From NCBI RefSeq assembly GCF_003732275.1, contig NZ_MOBM01000042.1, positions 62,001 to 126,000 of the forward strand: a DNA stretch of 64,000 nt, read 5' to 3'. This DNA comes from Pseudomonas frederiksbergensis. GTDB lineage: Bacteria > Pseudomonadota > Gammaproteobacteria > Pseudomonadales > Pseudomonadaceae. Made by a program: the position numbers and the translations under genes. The notes beneath the pieces were generated by a model. The model was not told the origin of the DNA, made no database searches, and saw nothing but the letters and a program-made list of their open reading frames with translations. Of the stretch, positions 24,659-33,248 are shown piece after piece (the first letter of the stretch is position 1; each line of letters starts with the position of its first letter).

Positions 24659-24743
24659 CAGGAGCTGCCGCAGGCTGCGATCTTTTGATCTTTTGTAACG
24701 TGAATAGAAGATCAAAAGATCGCAGCCTTCGGCAGCTCCTACG
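24659..24743. repeat. Inverted repeat pair, family A (GGAGCTGCCGAAGGCTGCGATC), copy 1
   Basis: Two copies of AGGAGCTGCCG(C/A)AGGCTGCGATCTTTTGATC face each other across about 20 bases, giving a long cruciform. The same unit recurs at 39093-39175 and 53923-54004. It lies in the gap between two divergent genes (24628-24976), which otherwise shows only a promoter-like AT-rich stretch. Confidence 0.85.
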
Positions 24744-24976
24744 CGTGAAAATATATTTTTGCAGTTGTACGAGAACAGATGACATACAAAAAGGTGATAT
24801 CAGTTTGGTTTTTCTGTCACGTGCAAATGGTAACCTCTGCCCGTTCGTCCGTCCCTTCTGCGGCGTGATGTCGCACCAAAATGGAGCTTCACCTAAAAAA
24901 ACAGTCATGCCTGCGTGCATTAAGGCTGAGGGTGAAGAACGGCTGGCGAACCATACTAATAATTGGGGGAAACACC

Positions 24977-26638
24977 ATGACTACGAGCATCACGGCGGAC
25001 GGCTTTGCCGATCAGCCCGCGTTCCTGTCCAAGGAGCGCATCATCGCCAAGCCCGGTTTTAACCGTTGGCTGGTACCACCGGCCGCTCTGGCCATCCACT
25101 TGTGCATCGGCATGGCCTACGGCTTTTCGGTGTTCTGGTTGCCGTTGTCCAAAGCCCTGGGCGTCACCAAGGCCGTGACTTGCGCGCCGGACATGAGCTT
25201 CATCGCTCAGGTCTTTTCGTCTCAATGCGACTGGCCGATCTCGATGCTCGGCTGGATCTACACCCTGTTCTTCATCTTCCTTGGCTGCTCGGCAGCGATC
25301 TGGGGCGGTTGGCTTGAGCACGCAGGTCCTCGCAAGGCCGGTGTGGTGTCGGCACTGTGCTGGTGTGGCGGTCTGTTGATTTCGGCGCTGGGGGTCTATA
25401 CCCACCAGATCTGGCTGATGTGGATCGGCTCCGGAGTCATTGGCGGTATTGGCCTGGGCCTGGGTTACATCTCGCCGGTCTCGACCCTGATCAAGTGGTT
25501 CCCGGACAAGCGCGGCATGGCCACAGGCATGGCGATCATGGGCTTCGGCGGTGGTGCGATGGTTGGTGCTCCACTGGCTGCAGCGCTGATGGGGCACTTC
25601 GCTTCGCCAACCAGCGTGGGCGTATGGCAGAGCTTCCTGGTAATGGCCGCGATCTACTTCGTGTTCATGATCGGTGGCGCGCTGTCCTACCGCGTTCCGC
25701 CAACCGGCTGGAAGCCTGAAGGCTGGACTGCTCCGGCGAAAAAAGCCTCGAACGCGATGATCACTCACCGTCACGTCCACGTGAATGTGGCGTGGAAGAC
25801 CCCGCAATTCCGTCTGGTGTGGTTGGTGCTGTGCCTGAACGTTTCGGCGGGTATCGGCATCCTCGGCATGGCTTCGCCGCTGCTGCAGGAAGTCTTCGCC
25901 GGTAAATTGCTGGGCACCGACCAGACATTTGGTCAGCTGGATGCCGGGCAACTGGCCTCGATCGCAGCGATTGCGGCCGGTTTCACCGGTTTGCTGAGCC
26001 TGTTTAATATTGGTGGCCGGTTCTTCTGGGCTTCGTTCTCGGACTACCTGGGTCGCAAAAACACCTATTTCGTGTTCTTCGCCTTGGGTGTTGCCCTGTA
26101 CGCGCTGATCCCGAGCCTCGGTCACCTGGGCAACGTTGCGCTATTCGTGGCGGCGTTCTGCATCATCCTGTCGATGTACGGTGGTGGTTTTGCGACGGTT
26201 CCTGCGTATCTCGCGGACCTGTTCGGCACGCAAATGGTTGGCGCGATCCACGGTCGTCTGTTGACGGCGTGGGCAGCGGCGGGTGTGTTGGGGCCGGTGT
26301 TGGTGAACTACCTGCGTGAGTATCAGCTGAGCATTGGCGTTGAACGTGCCGCGGCTTACGACATCACGCTGTACATTCTCGCGGGCCTGCTGGTGCTGGG
26401 TTTCCTGTGCAACCTGATGGTTCGCCCGGTGGCCGACAAGTACTTCATGACCGACGCTGAACTGGCGGCCGAACAGGCGCTGGGCCACGACAAGGGTGCT
26501 GACGCCAGCACCGTGCTGGAGTGGAAAGCGGATGCGGGCACCAAGCCGTTGGCGGTGGCTGCGTGGTTGGTGGTGGGTATTCCGTTGGCATGGGGTGTTT
26601 GGGTGACGCTGCAGAAAACTGCGGTGTTGTTCCATTAA
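24977..26638 (+). CDS. OFA-family MFS transporter (oxalate/formate antiporter family)
   Basis: This is a 553-residue protein. The ATG at 24977 follows a purine-rich GGGGGAAA site; the longer open frame upstream has no homology. Twelve membrane helices are readable. Helix 1 has LAIHLCIGMAYGFSVFWLPLS with the OFA motif, and a cytoplasmic loop contains WFPDKRGMATGMAIMGFGGGA, which is diagnostic for the OFA branch. An extra two-helix-like C-terminal extension (AAWLVVGIPLAWGVWVTLQK) is typical of the large bacterial OFA carriers. It probably moves monocarboxylates or dicarboxylates; the substrate is not determined. It is a lone gene followed by a REP pair. Confidence 0.85.
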   Translation: MTTSITADGFADQPAFLSKERIIAKPGFNRWLVPPAALAIHLCIGMAYGFSVFWLPLSKALGVTKAVTCAPDMSFIAQVFSSQCDWPISMLGWIYTLFFIFLGCSAAIWGGWLEHAGPRKAGVVSALCWCGGLLISALGVYTHQIWLMWIGSGVIGGIGLGLGYISPVSTLIKWFPDKRGMATGMAIMGFGGGAMVGAPLAAALMGHFASPTSVGVWQSFLVMAAIYFVFMIGGALSYRVPPTGWKPEGWTAPAKKASNAMITHRHVHVNVAWKTPQFRLVWLVLCLNVSAGIGILGMASPLLQEVFAGKLLGTDQTFGQLDAGQLASIAAIAAGFTGLLSLFNIGGRFFWASFSDYLGRKNTYFVFFALGVALYALIPSLGHLGNVALFVAAFCIILSMYGGGFATVPAYLADLFGTQMVGAIHGRLLTAWAAAGVLGPVLVNYLREYQLSIGVERAAAYDITLYILAGLLVLGFLCNLMVRPVADKYFMTDAELAAEQALGHDKGADASTVLEWKADAGTKPLAVAAWLVVGIPLAWGVWVTLQKTAVLFH

Positions 26639-26654
26639 GTAAACGCATCATCCC

Positions 26655-26744
26655 TGTGGGAGCGAGCTTGCTCGCGATAGCGGTCTGACAGTCAACATAG
26701 ATGTTGAATGTGATGGCCCTATCGCGAGCAGGCTCGCTCCCACA
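26655..26744. repeat. REP pair (REPIN), family B, copy 1
   Basis: TGTGGGAGCGAGCTTGCTCGCGA and its inverted partner TCGCGAGCAGGCTCGCTCCCACA flank about 45 bases, including an internal GTCAACATAGATGTTGAATG hairpin. This is the common Pseudomonas REP doublet, lying after the MFS gene. Confidence 0.9.
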
Positions 26745-26867
26745 CTTGTTATCCACAGCCGCAGAATTTGATTCACACGCTTGTACTGACATGTCTATCC
26801 CCGACGGCAGGGGATTCACTCCGTCAGTGATATCACCTCTCGTGTTTCTGTTTAGCGCCCGCGACCC

Positions 26868-26873
26868 TATAAT
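26868..26873 (+). promoter_or_regulatory. Candidate -10 element of the his operon
   Basis: A perfect TATAAT lies 41 bases upstream of the hisB ATG; the best -35 at 17-bp spacing is a weak TTTCTG. The position suits a sigma-70 promoter for hisB-hisH-DUF2164-hisA-hisF. No leader-peptide His run or attenuator was seen. Confidence 0.4.
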
Positions 26874-26913
26874 GGCTGCCTTTTTCGCCCCAATGATTTT
26901 TGCGGAGCTGGTG

Positions 26914-27507
26914 ATGGCCGAACGTATGGCGTCTGTCGAGCGCGACACTCTGGAAACCCAGATCAAAGCCTCGATCAACCTGGATGGCACCGGAAAGGCC
27001 CGATTTGATATCGGTGTACCTTTTCTTGAGCACATGCTGGACCAGATCGCCCGTCACGGGCTGATCGACCTGGATATTGTCAGCAAGGGCGACCTGCATA
27101 TCGACGACCACCACACGGTGGAAGACGTCGGTATCACTTTGGGTCAAGCCTTCACCAAAGCCATCGGCGACAAGAAAGGCATCCGTCGCTACGGCCACGC
27201 CTACGTGCCGCTCGATGAAGCGCTGTCGCGTGTGGTGATCGACTTCTCCGGCCGTCCTGGCCTGCAGATGCATGTTCCTTATACCCGCGCTACCGTCGGC
27301 GGCTTCGACGTTGACCTGTTCCAGGAATTCTTCCAGGGCTTCGTCAACCACGCCAACGTTACCCTGCACATCGACAATCTGCGTGGGCACAACACCCACC
27401 ACCAGATCGAGACCGTGTTCAAGGCTTTTGGCCGCGCCCTGCGCATGGCCGTAGAGCTGGATGACCGCATGGCCGGGCAAATGCCTTCGACCAAAGGCGT
27501 TCTGTAA
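26914..27507 (+). CDS. hisB: Imidazoleglycerol-phosphate dehydratase
   Basis: This is a 197-residue, monofunctional enzyme catalysing step 6 of histidine synthesis. The start was set at ATG 26914 (MAERMASVERDTLETQIKAS), giving the normal family length. Metal-binding His motifs are DHHTVEDVGITLGQA and HNTHHQIETVFKAFGRALR, with the FLEHMLDQIARHGLIDL motif between. Like other pseudomonads, it lacks the phosphatase domain found in enterobacterial HisB. The stop overlaps the hisH start by one base. Confidence 0.97.
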   Translation: MAERMASVERDTLETQIKASINLDGTGKARFDIGVPFLEHMLDQIARHGLIDLDIVSKGDLHIDDHHTVEDVGITLGQAFTKAIGDKKGIRRYGHAYVPLDEALSRVVIDFSGRPGLQMHVPYTRATVGGFDVDLFQEFFQGFVNHANVTLHIDNLRGHNTHHQIETVFKAFGRALRMAVELDDRMAGQMPSTKGVL

Positions 27508-28145
27508 TGCAGACGGTCGCGGTTATCGATTACGGCATGGGCAACCTGCACTCGGTGGCCAAGGCCCTCGAGCACGTCGGTGCCGGCAAGGTCCTGATCA
27601 CCAGCGATGCCGATGTGATTCGCGAAGCCGATCGCGTGGTATTTCCCGGCGTTGGCGCGATTCGCGATTGCATGGCGGAGATCCGTCGCCTGGGCTTCGA
27701 CTCGCTGGTGCGTGAAGTCAGCCAGGACCGTCCGTTCCTTGGCATCTGCGTGGGCATGCAAGCTTTGCTCGACAGCAGCGAAGAAAACAACGGCGTGGAC
27801 TGCATTGGCCTGTTTCCGGGCCAGGTGAAGTTCTTCGGCAAGGATTTGCACGAAGACGGCGAACACCTGAAAGTCCCGCACATGGGCTGGAACGAAGTGA
27901 AGCAAACGGTAGAACACCCGCTGTGGCACAACATTCCGGACCTGGCGCGTTTCTACTTCGTGCATAGCTACTACATCGCTGCCGGCAATGCGCGGCAGGT
28001 GGTGGGCAGCGGTCACTACGGTGTCGATTTCGCCGCAGCGCTGGCCGACGGCTCGCGTTTCGCCGTGCAGTTCCACCCGGAGAAGAGCCATACCCATGGC
28101 CTGCAATTACTGCAGAACTTCGCTGCGTGGGATGGTCGCTGGTAA
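27507..28145 (+). CDS. hisH: Imidazole glycerol phosphate synthase, glutamine amidotransferase subunit
   Basis: This is a 212-residue class I glutaminase. The nucleophile Cys is in FLGICVGMQALLDSSEENNG, and the His/Glu of the triad are in VQFHPEKSHTHGLQLLQNF. N-terminal AVIDYGMGNLHSVAKALEHV is the family start. It supplies ammonia to HisF in the synthase complex, giving IGP and AICAR. It begins one base inside the hisB stop. HisF is separated from it by the DUF2164 gene and hisA. Confidence 0.97.
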   Translation: MQTVAVIDYGMGNLHSVAKALEHVGAGKVLITSDADVIREADRVVFPGVGAIRDCMAEIRRLGFDSLVREVSQDRPFLGICVGMQALLDSSEENNGVDCIGLFPGQVKFFGKDLHEDGEHLKVPHMGWNEVKQTVEHPLWHNIPDLARFYFVHSYYIAAGNARQVVGSGHYGVDFAAALADGSRFAVQFHPEKSHTHGLQLLQNFAAWDGRW

Positions 28146-28403
28146 ATGGTTGCCAAAAAGAAGCCGCCGATCCTGACCCTCACTCCCGAGCAGGAGAACG
28201 AGGCCAATCACAAGATCAAACGCTTCATGGAGGATCGCTTCGAGCTGGACCTGGGTTCGTTCGAAGCGGCTGAAATCCTTGAGCTGTTTACCCGCGAAAT
28301 TGCTCCGCACTATTACAACAGGGCGATTTTCGATGTGCAGACGCACCTCAAAGAGAGGTTCGAAAGCATCGAAAGCGACCTGTGGGCGCTCGAGAAAAAC
28401 TGA
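28146..28403 (+). CDS. DUF2164-family protein inside the his operon
   Basis: This is an 85-residue acidic/basic helical protein starting directly after the hisH stop (ATG at 28146). Residues LTPEQENEANHKIKRFMEDRFELDLGSFEAAEILELF, then YYNRAIFDVQ and HLKERFESIESDLWALEK, match the DUF2164 pattern. The gene sits between hisH and hisA in many pseudomonads. Its function is unknown; co-expression with histidine genes is implied by zero spacing. Confidence 0.85.
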   Translation: MVAKKKPPILTLTPEQENEANHKIKRFMEDRFELDLGSFEAAEILELFTREIAPHYYNRAIFDVQTHLKERFESIESDLWALEKN

Positions 28404-28445
28404 TTTCCGAGCAAAGCTGAATACTCGAATTTGAAGGTTTGCCAG

Positions 28446-29183
28446 ATGCTGATTATTCCCGCTATCGATCTCAAAGACGGTGCCTGTGTTCGTCTGCGCC
28501 AGGGCCGCATGGAAGATTCCACGGTGTTCTCCGATGACCCGGTGAGCATGGCTGCCAAGTGGGTGGAAGGCGGTTGCCGCCGTCTGCATCTGGTCGACTT
28601 GAATGGTGCTTTCGAAGGCCAGCCGGTCAACGGCGAAGTGGTCACCGCCATCGCCAAGCGCTATCCGAACCTGCCAATTCAGATCGGCGGCGGTATCCGC
28701 TCGCTGGAAACCATTGAACACTACGTGAAAGCAGGCGTGAGCTACGTGATCATCGGCACCAAAGCCGTGAAAGATCCGGCTTTCGTTGCGCAAGCCTGCC
28801 GCGCGTTCCCGGGCAAAGTGATCGTCGGTCTGGACGCCAAAGACGGTTTTGTCGCCACCGACGGCTGGGCTGAAATCAGCACCATCCAGGTGATCGACCT
28901 GGCCAAGCAATTCGAAGCCGACGGCGTGTCCGCGATCGTTTATACCGACATCGCCAAAGACGGCATGATGCAGGGCTGCAACGTTTCGTACACCGCCGCC
29001 CTGGCCGCGGCGACGAAGATTCCGGTGATTGCTTCCGGCGGTATCCACAATCTGGGTGACATCAAGTCGCTGCTCGACGCCAAGGCACCAGGCATCATCG
29101 GCGCCATCACCGGCCGGGCGATTTACGAAGGCACCCTCGATGTTGCTGAAGCGCAAGCTTTCTGCGATTCGTACAAAGGCTGA
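28446..29183 (+). CDS. hisA: ProFAR isomerase (1-(5-phosphoribosyl)-5-[(5-phosphoribosylamino)methylideneamino]imidazole-4-carboxamide isomerase)
   Basis: This is a 245-residue (beta/alpha)8 barrel. The ATG at 28446 gives MLIIPAIDLKDGACVRLRQG, the canonical start with catalytic Asp in IDLKDG. The second catalytic Asp lies in IVYTDIAKDGMMQGCN, and phosphate sites are in IQIGGGIRSLETI and VIASGGIHNLGDI. It performs step 4 of histidine synthesis and shares ancestry with HisF, its neighbour 9 bases downstream. Confidence 0.97.
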   Translation: MLIIPAIDLKDGACVRLRQGRMEDSTVFSDDPVSMAAKWVEGGCRRLHLVDLNGAFEGQPVNGEVVTAIAKRYPNLPIQIGGGIRSLETIEHYVKAGVSYVIIGTKAVKDPAFVAQACRAFPGKVIVGLDAKDGFVATDGWAEISTIQVIDLAKQFEADGVSAIVYTDIAKDGMMQGCNVSYTAALAAATKIPVIASGGIHNLGDIKSLLDAKAPGIIGAITGRAIYEGTLDVAEAQAFCDSYKG

Positions 29184-29192
29184 GGACTCACC

Positions 29193-29963
29193 ATGGCGCT
29201 GGCCAAACGCATCATCCCTTGCCTGGACGTGGATAACGGCCGGGTGGTCAAGGGCGTCAAGTTCGAGAATATTCGCGACGCCGGCGACCCGGTGGAAATT
29301 GCCCGTCGCTACGATGAGCAAGGTGCTGACGAGATTACCTTTCTCGACATCACCGCCAGCGTCGACGGTCGCGACACCACGCTGCATACCGTCGAGCGCA
29401 TGGCCAGCCAGGTGTTCATCCCGCTGACCGTGGGCGGCGGTGTACGTACCGTGCAGGACATTCGCAACTTGCTCAATGCCGGTGCGGACAAGGTCTCGAT
29501 CAACACTGCTGCGGTGTTCAACCCGGAATTCGTCGGCGAAGCGGCTCAGCATTTCGGCTCGCAATGCATTGTCGTCGCCATCGACGCGAAGAAAGTTTCC
29601 GGTCCGGGCGAAACCCCGCGCTGGGAAATCTTCACCCACGGTGGTCGCAAGCCAACCGGCCTCGACGCCGTTGAGTGGGCGAAGAAGATGGAAGGCCTCG
29701 GTGCCGGTGAAATCCTGCTGACCAGCATGGACCAGGACGGCATGAAAAACGGCTTCGACCTGGGCGTCACCCGCACCATCAGCGATGCGCTGGGGATTCC
29801 GGTGATCGCGTCCGGCGGTGTCGGCAACTTGCAGCACTTGGCCGACGGTATTCTCGAAGGCCACGCCAGCGCGGTGCTGGCGGCGAGTATTTTCCACTTT
29901 GGCGAATACACCGTGCAGGAAGCCAAGGCCTACATGGCTCATCGCGGCATCGTGATGCGCTAA
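29193..29963 (+). CDS. hisF: Imidazole glycerol phosphate synthase, cyclase subunit
   Basis: This is a 256-residue barrel of usual length. Catalytic Asp residues lie in RIIPCLDVDNGRVVKG and ILLTSMDQDGMKNGF. Phosphate-binding strands are PLTVGGGVRTVQDI and PVIASGGVGNLQHL. It joins with HisH to convert PRFAR plus glutamine-derived ammonia into IGP and AICAR. It is the last gene of the his run; a hairpin follows at 29985-30019. Confidence 0.97.
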   Translation: MALAKRIIPCLDVDNGRVVKGVKFENIRDAGDPVEIARRYDEQGADEITFLDITASVDGRDTTLHTVERMASQVFIPLTVGGGVRTVQDIRNLLNAGADKVSINTAAVFNPEFVGEAAQHFGSQCIVVAIDAKKVSGPGETPRWEIFTHGGRKPTGLDAVEWAKKMEGLGAGEILLTSMDQDGMKNGFDLGVTRTISDALGIPVIASGGVGNLQHLADGILEGHASAVLAASIFHFGEYTVQEAKAYMAHRGIVMR

Positions 29964-29984
29964 ACAGTACAGGCCAGTGGACAG

Positions 29985-30019
29985 CATGGCGGGCTCAAGG
30001 CACTCTTGAGCACGCCATG
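29985..30019. repeat. Inverted repeat between hisF and the solute-binding gene
   Basis: CATGGCGGGCTCAAG and CTTGAGCACGCCATG pair with a single mismatch around the loop GCACT. No T-run follows, so it may be an RNA hairpin that limits read-through from his, or a processing site. Its right arm shares CACGCCATGGATTCC with 32409-32423. Confidence 0.65.
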
Positions 30020-30036
30020 GATTCCGGTAGCCCGAC

Positions 30037-30792
30037 ATGCTTAAACGTCTTCTTCTTGTCCTCGCCAGCGCTTCTCTGTTGCTCATCAACGGAGCTCACG
30101 CCGAAGAAAATCCCGCCACCGACCTGGTGCTGCTGACGGAAAACTTCCCGCCGTACAACATGGCGAAGAATGGCAAAAATTTCGCGCAGGACGAGAATAT
30201 AAATGGCATCGCCACGGACATCGTTCGCGAGATGTTCAAGCGCGCTGATATTTCCTACAGTCTGACGCTACGTTTCCCTTGGGAGCGAGTCTATAAACTC
30301 GCCCTCGAAAAGCCGGGTTATGGCGTATTTGTGATGGCGCGACTGCCGGACCGCGAGAAACTCTTCAAATGGGTAGGCCCGATCGGTCCCGATGACTGGA
30401 TCATGCTGGCCAAGGCGGATAGCAAGATCAGCCTGAAAACGCTGGATGACGCGCGCAAATTCAAAATTGGTGCGTACAAGGGCGACGCGATCGCCGAGAC
30501 GCTGGCCAAGCAGGGTCTCAAGCCTATTGTCGTGCTCCGTGATCAAGATAACGCGAAAAAACTTGCCAGCGGCCAGATCGACCTATGGGCAACGGGTGAT
30601 CCGGCCGGACGCTATCTCGCCCGACAGGACGGTGTGGTCGGACTTAAAACCGTGCTGCGTTTCAACAGTGCCGAGCTTTACCTGGCGCTGAACAAGGAGG
30701 TGCCGGACGAAGTGGTAACCAGGCTTCAGACGGCGCTGGATCAGCTGCGCAAGGAAGGCGTGGTGGACGACATCATGGCACGATATCTCTGA
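30037..30792 (+). CDS. Periplasmic solute-binding protein, family 3-like
   Basis: This is a 251-residue protein with a signal peptide (LKRLLLVLASASLLLINGAHA). The mature start is DLVLLTENFPPYNMA, and NGIATDIVREMFKRADISY and LRFPWERVYKLALEKPGYGV are typical of the SBP_bac_3 group. No permease or ATPase is adjacent. Orphan members of this subgroup are often linked to chemotaxis or signalling, or share transporters encoded elsewhere. Ligand unknown. It may be read from the his transcript or its own promoter (73-base gap with a hairpin). Confidence 0.8.
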   Translation: MLKRLLLVLASASLLLINGAHAEENPATDLVLLTENFPPYNMAKNGKNFAQDENINGIATDIVREMFKRADISYSLTLRFPWERVYKLALEKPGYGVFVMARLPDREKLFKWVGPIGPDDWIMLAKADSKISLKTLDDARKFKIGAYKGDAIAETLAKQGLKPIVVLRDQDNAKKLASGQIDLWATGDPAGRYLARQDGVVGLKTVLRFNSAELYLALNKEVPDEVVTRLQTALDQLRKEGVVDDIMARYL

Positions 30793-30829
30793 TATTCCGG
30801 TGGGGGAAATTTTGTTCCCATAGGAAGTA

Positions 30830-32248
30830 TTATCGATCCATAGTGGAAGGCGCTATCAGATCAAATCGCGTTGCCGAGGGTTGCAGGTCTGACTCATTGC
30901 TTGCGTAGCTACATACTTTCAAAGGTCTGTCTGGCGACAGCATCTCGAACTCCGCTGCTTTCTTGTACCGTTCGTCACGGAAGTCGGCACAGGGCGTGCT
31001 ATCGACGCTGGTTGAATAGAAAAAATGCGAGCTGAAATCAGGATATGAACCTTCCCATTGCATCGATGTAAAGTTTTTAGTATGACCAAACGCTGGTTCA
31101 GGAGCAGGCTCTGCGAGATGGGTAGAGTGGGTGAAAGTGTTTTTCAGTAATACAGTTGTGAGCCTTTGCTCTTTCGAGCGTACACCTATTATGCACAGGA
31201 CGTGCATGCGCGTTTCGGGGCCTACAGAGTCATTAATATGGCCGTTTGTAGCGCTGATGGCGGCGCTATAGTTTTCTGGTTTCTCGCAGTTGAGCGCATC
31301 TCGCACAGTCTTGTATCGGTAATATGGCGTATCGATATTGAATGAAAAATCCCATGTGGGCATTGTTTCATTGCCTAAAAAGTCCATTTCAGGTCGAAGT
31401 CGGGTTCTTAAAAACAAACTCTCGAAGTCGACGTTCACGTTGATTTGTTGTAAGTCGCAGGTTGCAGTGCCATTGCTGAATATTCCATTTTTGAAGCAGT
31501 TTGATAAAAACGCGGGTGAAAAACCGTAATGGCGTTCGGAAACAATACTCGTGATTTGGTTTGTTCGCCGATCAACCATCGGGCTGCCGGAACTCCCGTA
31601 ATCCAAATCCTTGCACTGATTCACTAAACCTCCGGGAAATGCAGGGGGGACGCCAGAGATAGTCCTGGACACTTCCTGGACGCAGGCACTCAAGCGTAAG
31701 GTCCTGTTGGTGAAGGTGCCGGGTGTACCGACATTGAGCACGTCATGAGAGAAGAAGGGGGGCGTGGGTGAGATTTTGAGAGGCATGATCTGGTCTTGCA
31801 ATAACGCCGACAGAGGCTTTTCAAGTTCGAGTATCGCTAGATCTGTCCCTAACATGCTTGTCCAGATTGCCGTGCGGATTTTGTATGTTTTGTGATTGTT
31901 TGGCGCGTCTTGAAAATAATTGAAAATTACGTTTGCATTAAACTCATAATTTAACTTTGAGGTGCCATATTCAGCTAATACACAGTGGCCGGCAGTGATT
32001 ACATAGGCGGGCGCAGTATCCGTCCATCCGGCATCTCTGGTGTCAATAAGAGCTGCGGTACAAGTACCTTTGGGCATATTCAGCAGGCCAATTCCGGTCC
32101 AGCGTGAATACCGGTTGTCACTGTTTGTTAACGGTTTGGAACGGGAGCCGTTCTTTAAATTGTCTCCGATGTCAGTTTGTGCGGCTTCAGTGAACAAAAA
32201 GACGTGACTCATCAGGTAAATTGTCAAAGTGATATGTTTGAATTTCAT
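30830..32248 (-). CDS. Secreted trypsin-like (S1) serine protease with an extra C-terminal region
   Basis: This is a 472-residue protein; the ATG at 32248 has AAGGA at proper spacing, while the ATG two codons upstream is too close to it. A signal peptide (HITLTIYLMSHVFLFTEAAQ) leads to a chymotrypsin fold of about 230 residues with the full triad: His in YVITAGHCVLAE, Asp in LGTDLAILELEKP, Ser in DYGSSGSPMVDRR (GSSGSP replaces the common GDSGGP). The remaining 200 residues have many Cys and aromatic residues and no recognised domain. The gene is clearly more AT-rich than its neighbours, stands alone facing the SBP gene, and looks horizontally acquired. Confidence 0.8.
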   Translation of the reverse strand: MKFKHITLTIYLMSHVFLFTEAAQTDIGDNLKNGSRSKPLTNSDNRYSRWTGIGLLNMPKGTCTAALIDTRDAGWTDTAPAYVITAGHCVLAEYGTSKLNYEFNANVIFNYFQDAPNNHKTYKIRTAIWTSMLGTDLAILELEKPLSALLQDQIMPLKISPTPPFFSHDVLNVGTPGTFTNRTLRLSACVQEVSRTISGVPPAFPGGLVNQCKDLDYGSSGSPMVDRRTNQITSIVSERHYGFSPAFLSNCFKNGIFSNGTATCDLQQINVNVDFESLFLRTRLRPEMDFLGNETMPTWDFSFNIDTPYYRYKTVRDALNCEKPENYSAAISATNGHINDSVGPETRMHVLCIIGVRSKEQRLTTVLLKNTFTHSTHLAEPAPEPAFGHTKNFTSMQWEGSYPDFSSHFFYSTSVDSTPCADFRDERYKKAAEFEMLSPDRPLKVCSYASNESDLQPSATRFDLIAPSTMDR

Positions 32249-32449
32249 TGCCATTCCTTGGCTATACCTATTTGTGGTTTCAGGACGGCAGACTCGAATG
32301 CCTACTGTGTGATTTACAGCTTCGAGATATGGTGACGATTATTCGCGTGGGCAGGTGGTACATATTTATATATGTCGGCCGCAACGCAAATGGCGAACTC
32401 AAATCGCACACGCCATGGATTCCAGGGGGCTGGTAAATAATCAGATGGG

Positions 32450-33247
32450 TTAATTGGCGTGCGGCGTCCGGTAACTGCCGTCCTTCCCATGCCCGGCCAT
32501 CGCCCGATTGCTGCGCACGCTGATCATCTGTTTGATATCGATCCAGTCGATGCCCTGAGCCTTGAGCTTGGGCAATTCACGTTCAAGCACCGCTAATGTC
32601 TGCGGATACGGATGCCCGATCATCACCGCAGAACCCTGTTTGTGCGCCAGGCTGATAGCCGTCTGTAGCTGAGTAAAAATCGCGGCTTCAGTGGGCTCGT
32701 CATCCAGGAACACATCCCGCGAAACGCTCGCCAAACCAATCTTCTGCGCCTCGGCGGCGGCCACGGTTTGCGCGCTGGTGCGGCTGTCGACGAAGAACTT
32801 GTGCCGACGCTGCAAGTCCGCCATCAGCCAGGCCATGGCCGGTTGCTGAACGGTCATGCGGCTGCCCATGTGGTTGTTGATGCCAGCGGTATAAGGTACA
32901 GCCTGGAACGCCGCGTTCAGGCGCTTTTCGAGTTCTTCGATGGGCAACCCGGGATGCCAGGCAAACGGTCCGGTGGCAGGGTCCATGGGCATGTGCAGGA
33001 TGACGATCTTGCCGGCGCGATGGGCTTCGTGGGCGAATTCGGTGGCGTGGGGTGTATCGGGCATGATTGCCGCGGTGACCGGGCCGGGCAGGGCCAGCAC
33101 GCGGCGATCCCGGGGCAGGTTCTGCCCCAGGTCATCGATGATCAGGCTCAGATAAGCCTTGTGAGGTGTGGCGGCTGTTGTGGCAGGCGCCGCGTGAGCG
33201 ACGCCCGCCAGACAGCACAGCAGGCCGAGGAGCAACCGCAGGCGCAT
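32450..33247 (-). CDS. Divergent polysaccharide deacetylase (YibQ/DUF610 family)
   Basis: This is a 265-residue protein with a signal peptide (LRLLLGLLCCLAGVAHAAPA). The catalytic domain begins AYLSLIIDDLGQNLPRDRRV, with Asp-Asp for the metal. It continues with ILHMPMDP, INNHMGSRMTV and FFVDSRTSAQTVAAAEAQ, which mark the divergent polysaccharide deacetylase group (YibQ). Its start follows the ctpA stop by one base. The substrate is probably peptidoglycan or an envelope glycan. It forms an operon with ctpA and envC. Confidence 0.88.
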   Translation of the reverse strand: MRLRLLLGLLCCLAGVAHAAPATTAATPHKAYLSLIIDDLGQNLPRDRRVLALPGPVTAAIMPDTPHATEFAHEAHRAGKIVILHMPMDPATGPFAWHPGLPIEELEKRLNAAFQAVPYTAGINNHMGSRMTVQQPAMAWLMADLQRRHKFFVDSRTSAQTVAAAEAQKIGLASVSRDVFLDDEPTEAAIFTQLQTAISLAHKQGSAVMIGHPYPQTLAVLERELPKLKAQGIDWIDIKQMISVRSNRAMAGHGKDGSYRTPHAN

Positions 33248-33248
33248 C

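Noticed and set aside
6825..26757. Isolated TTATCCACA (DnaA-box-like) sites at 6825, 26749 and, inverted, at 3829 and 7074
   Set aside because: Single copies spread over 23 kb, one of them inside a gene, with no AT-rich unwinding region or dnaA nearby; not an origin.
28107..30089. 660-codon open frame antisense to hisA and hisF
   Set aside because: It mirrors conserved his genes in high-GC DNA; third-position bias produces long antisense frames, and the peptide has no recognisable domain.
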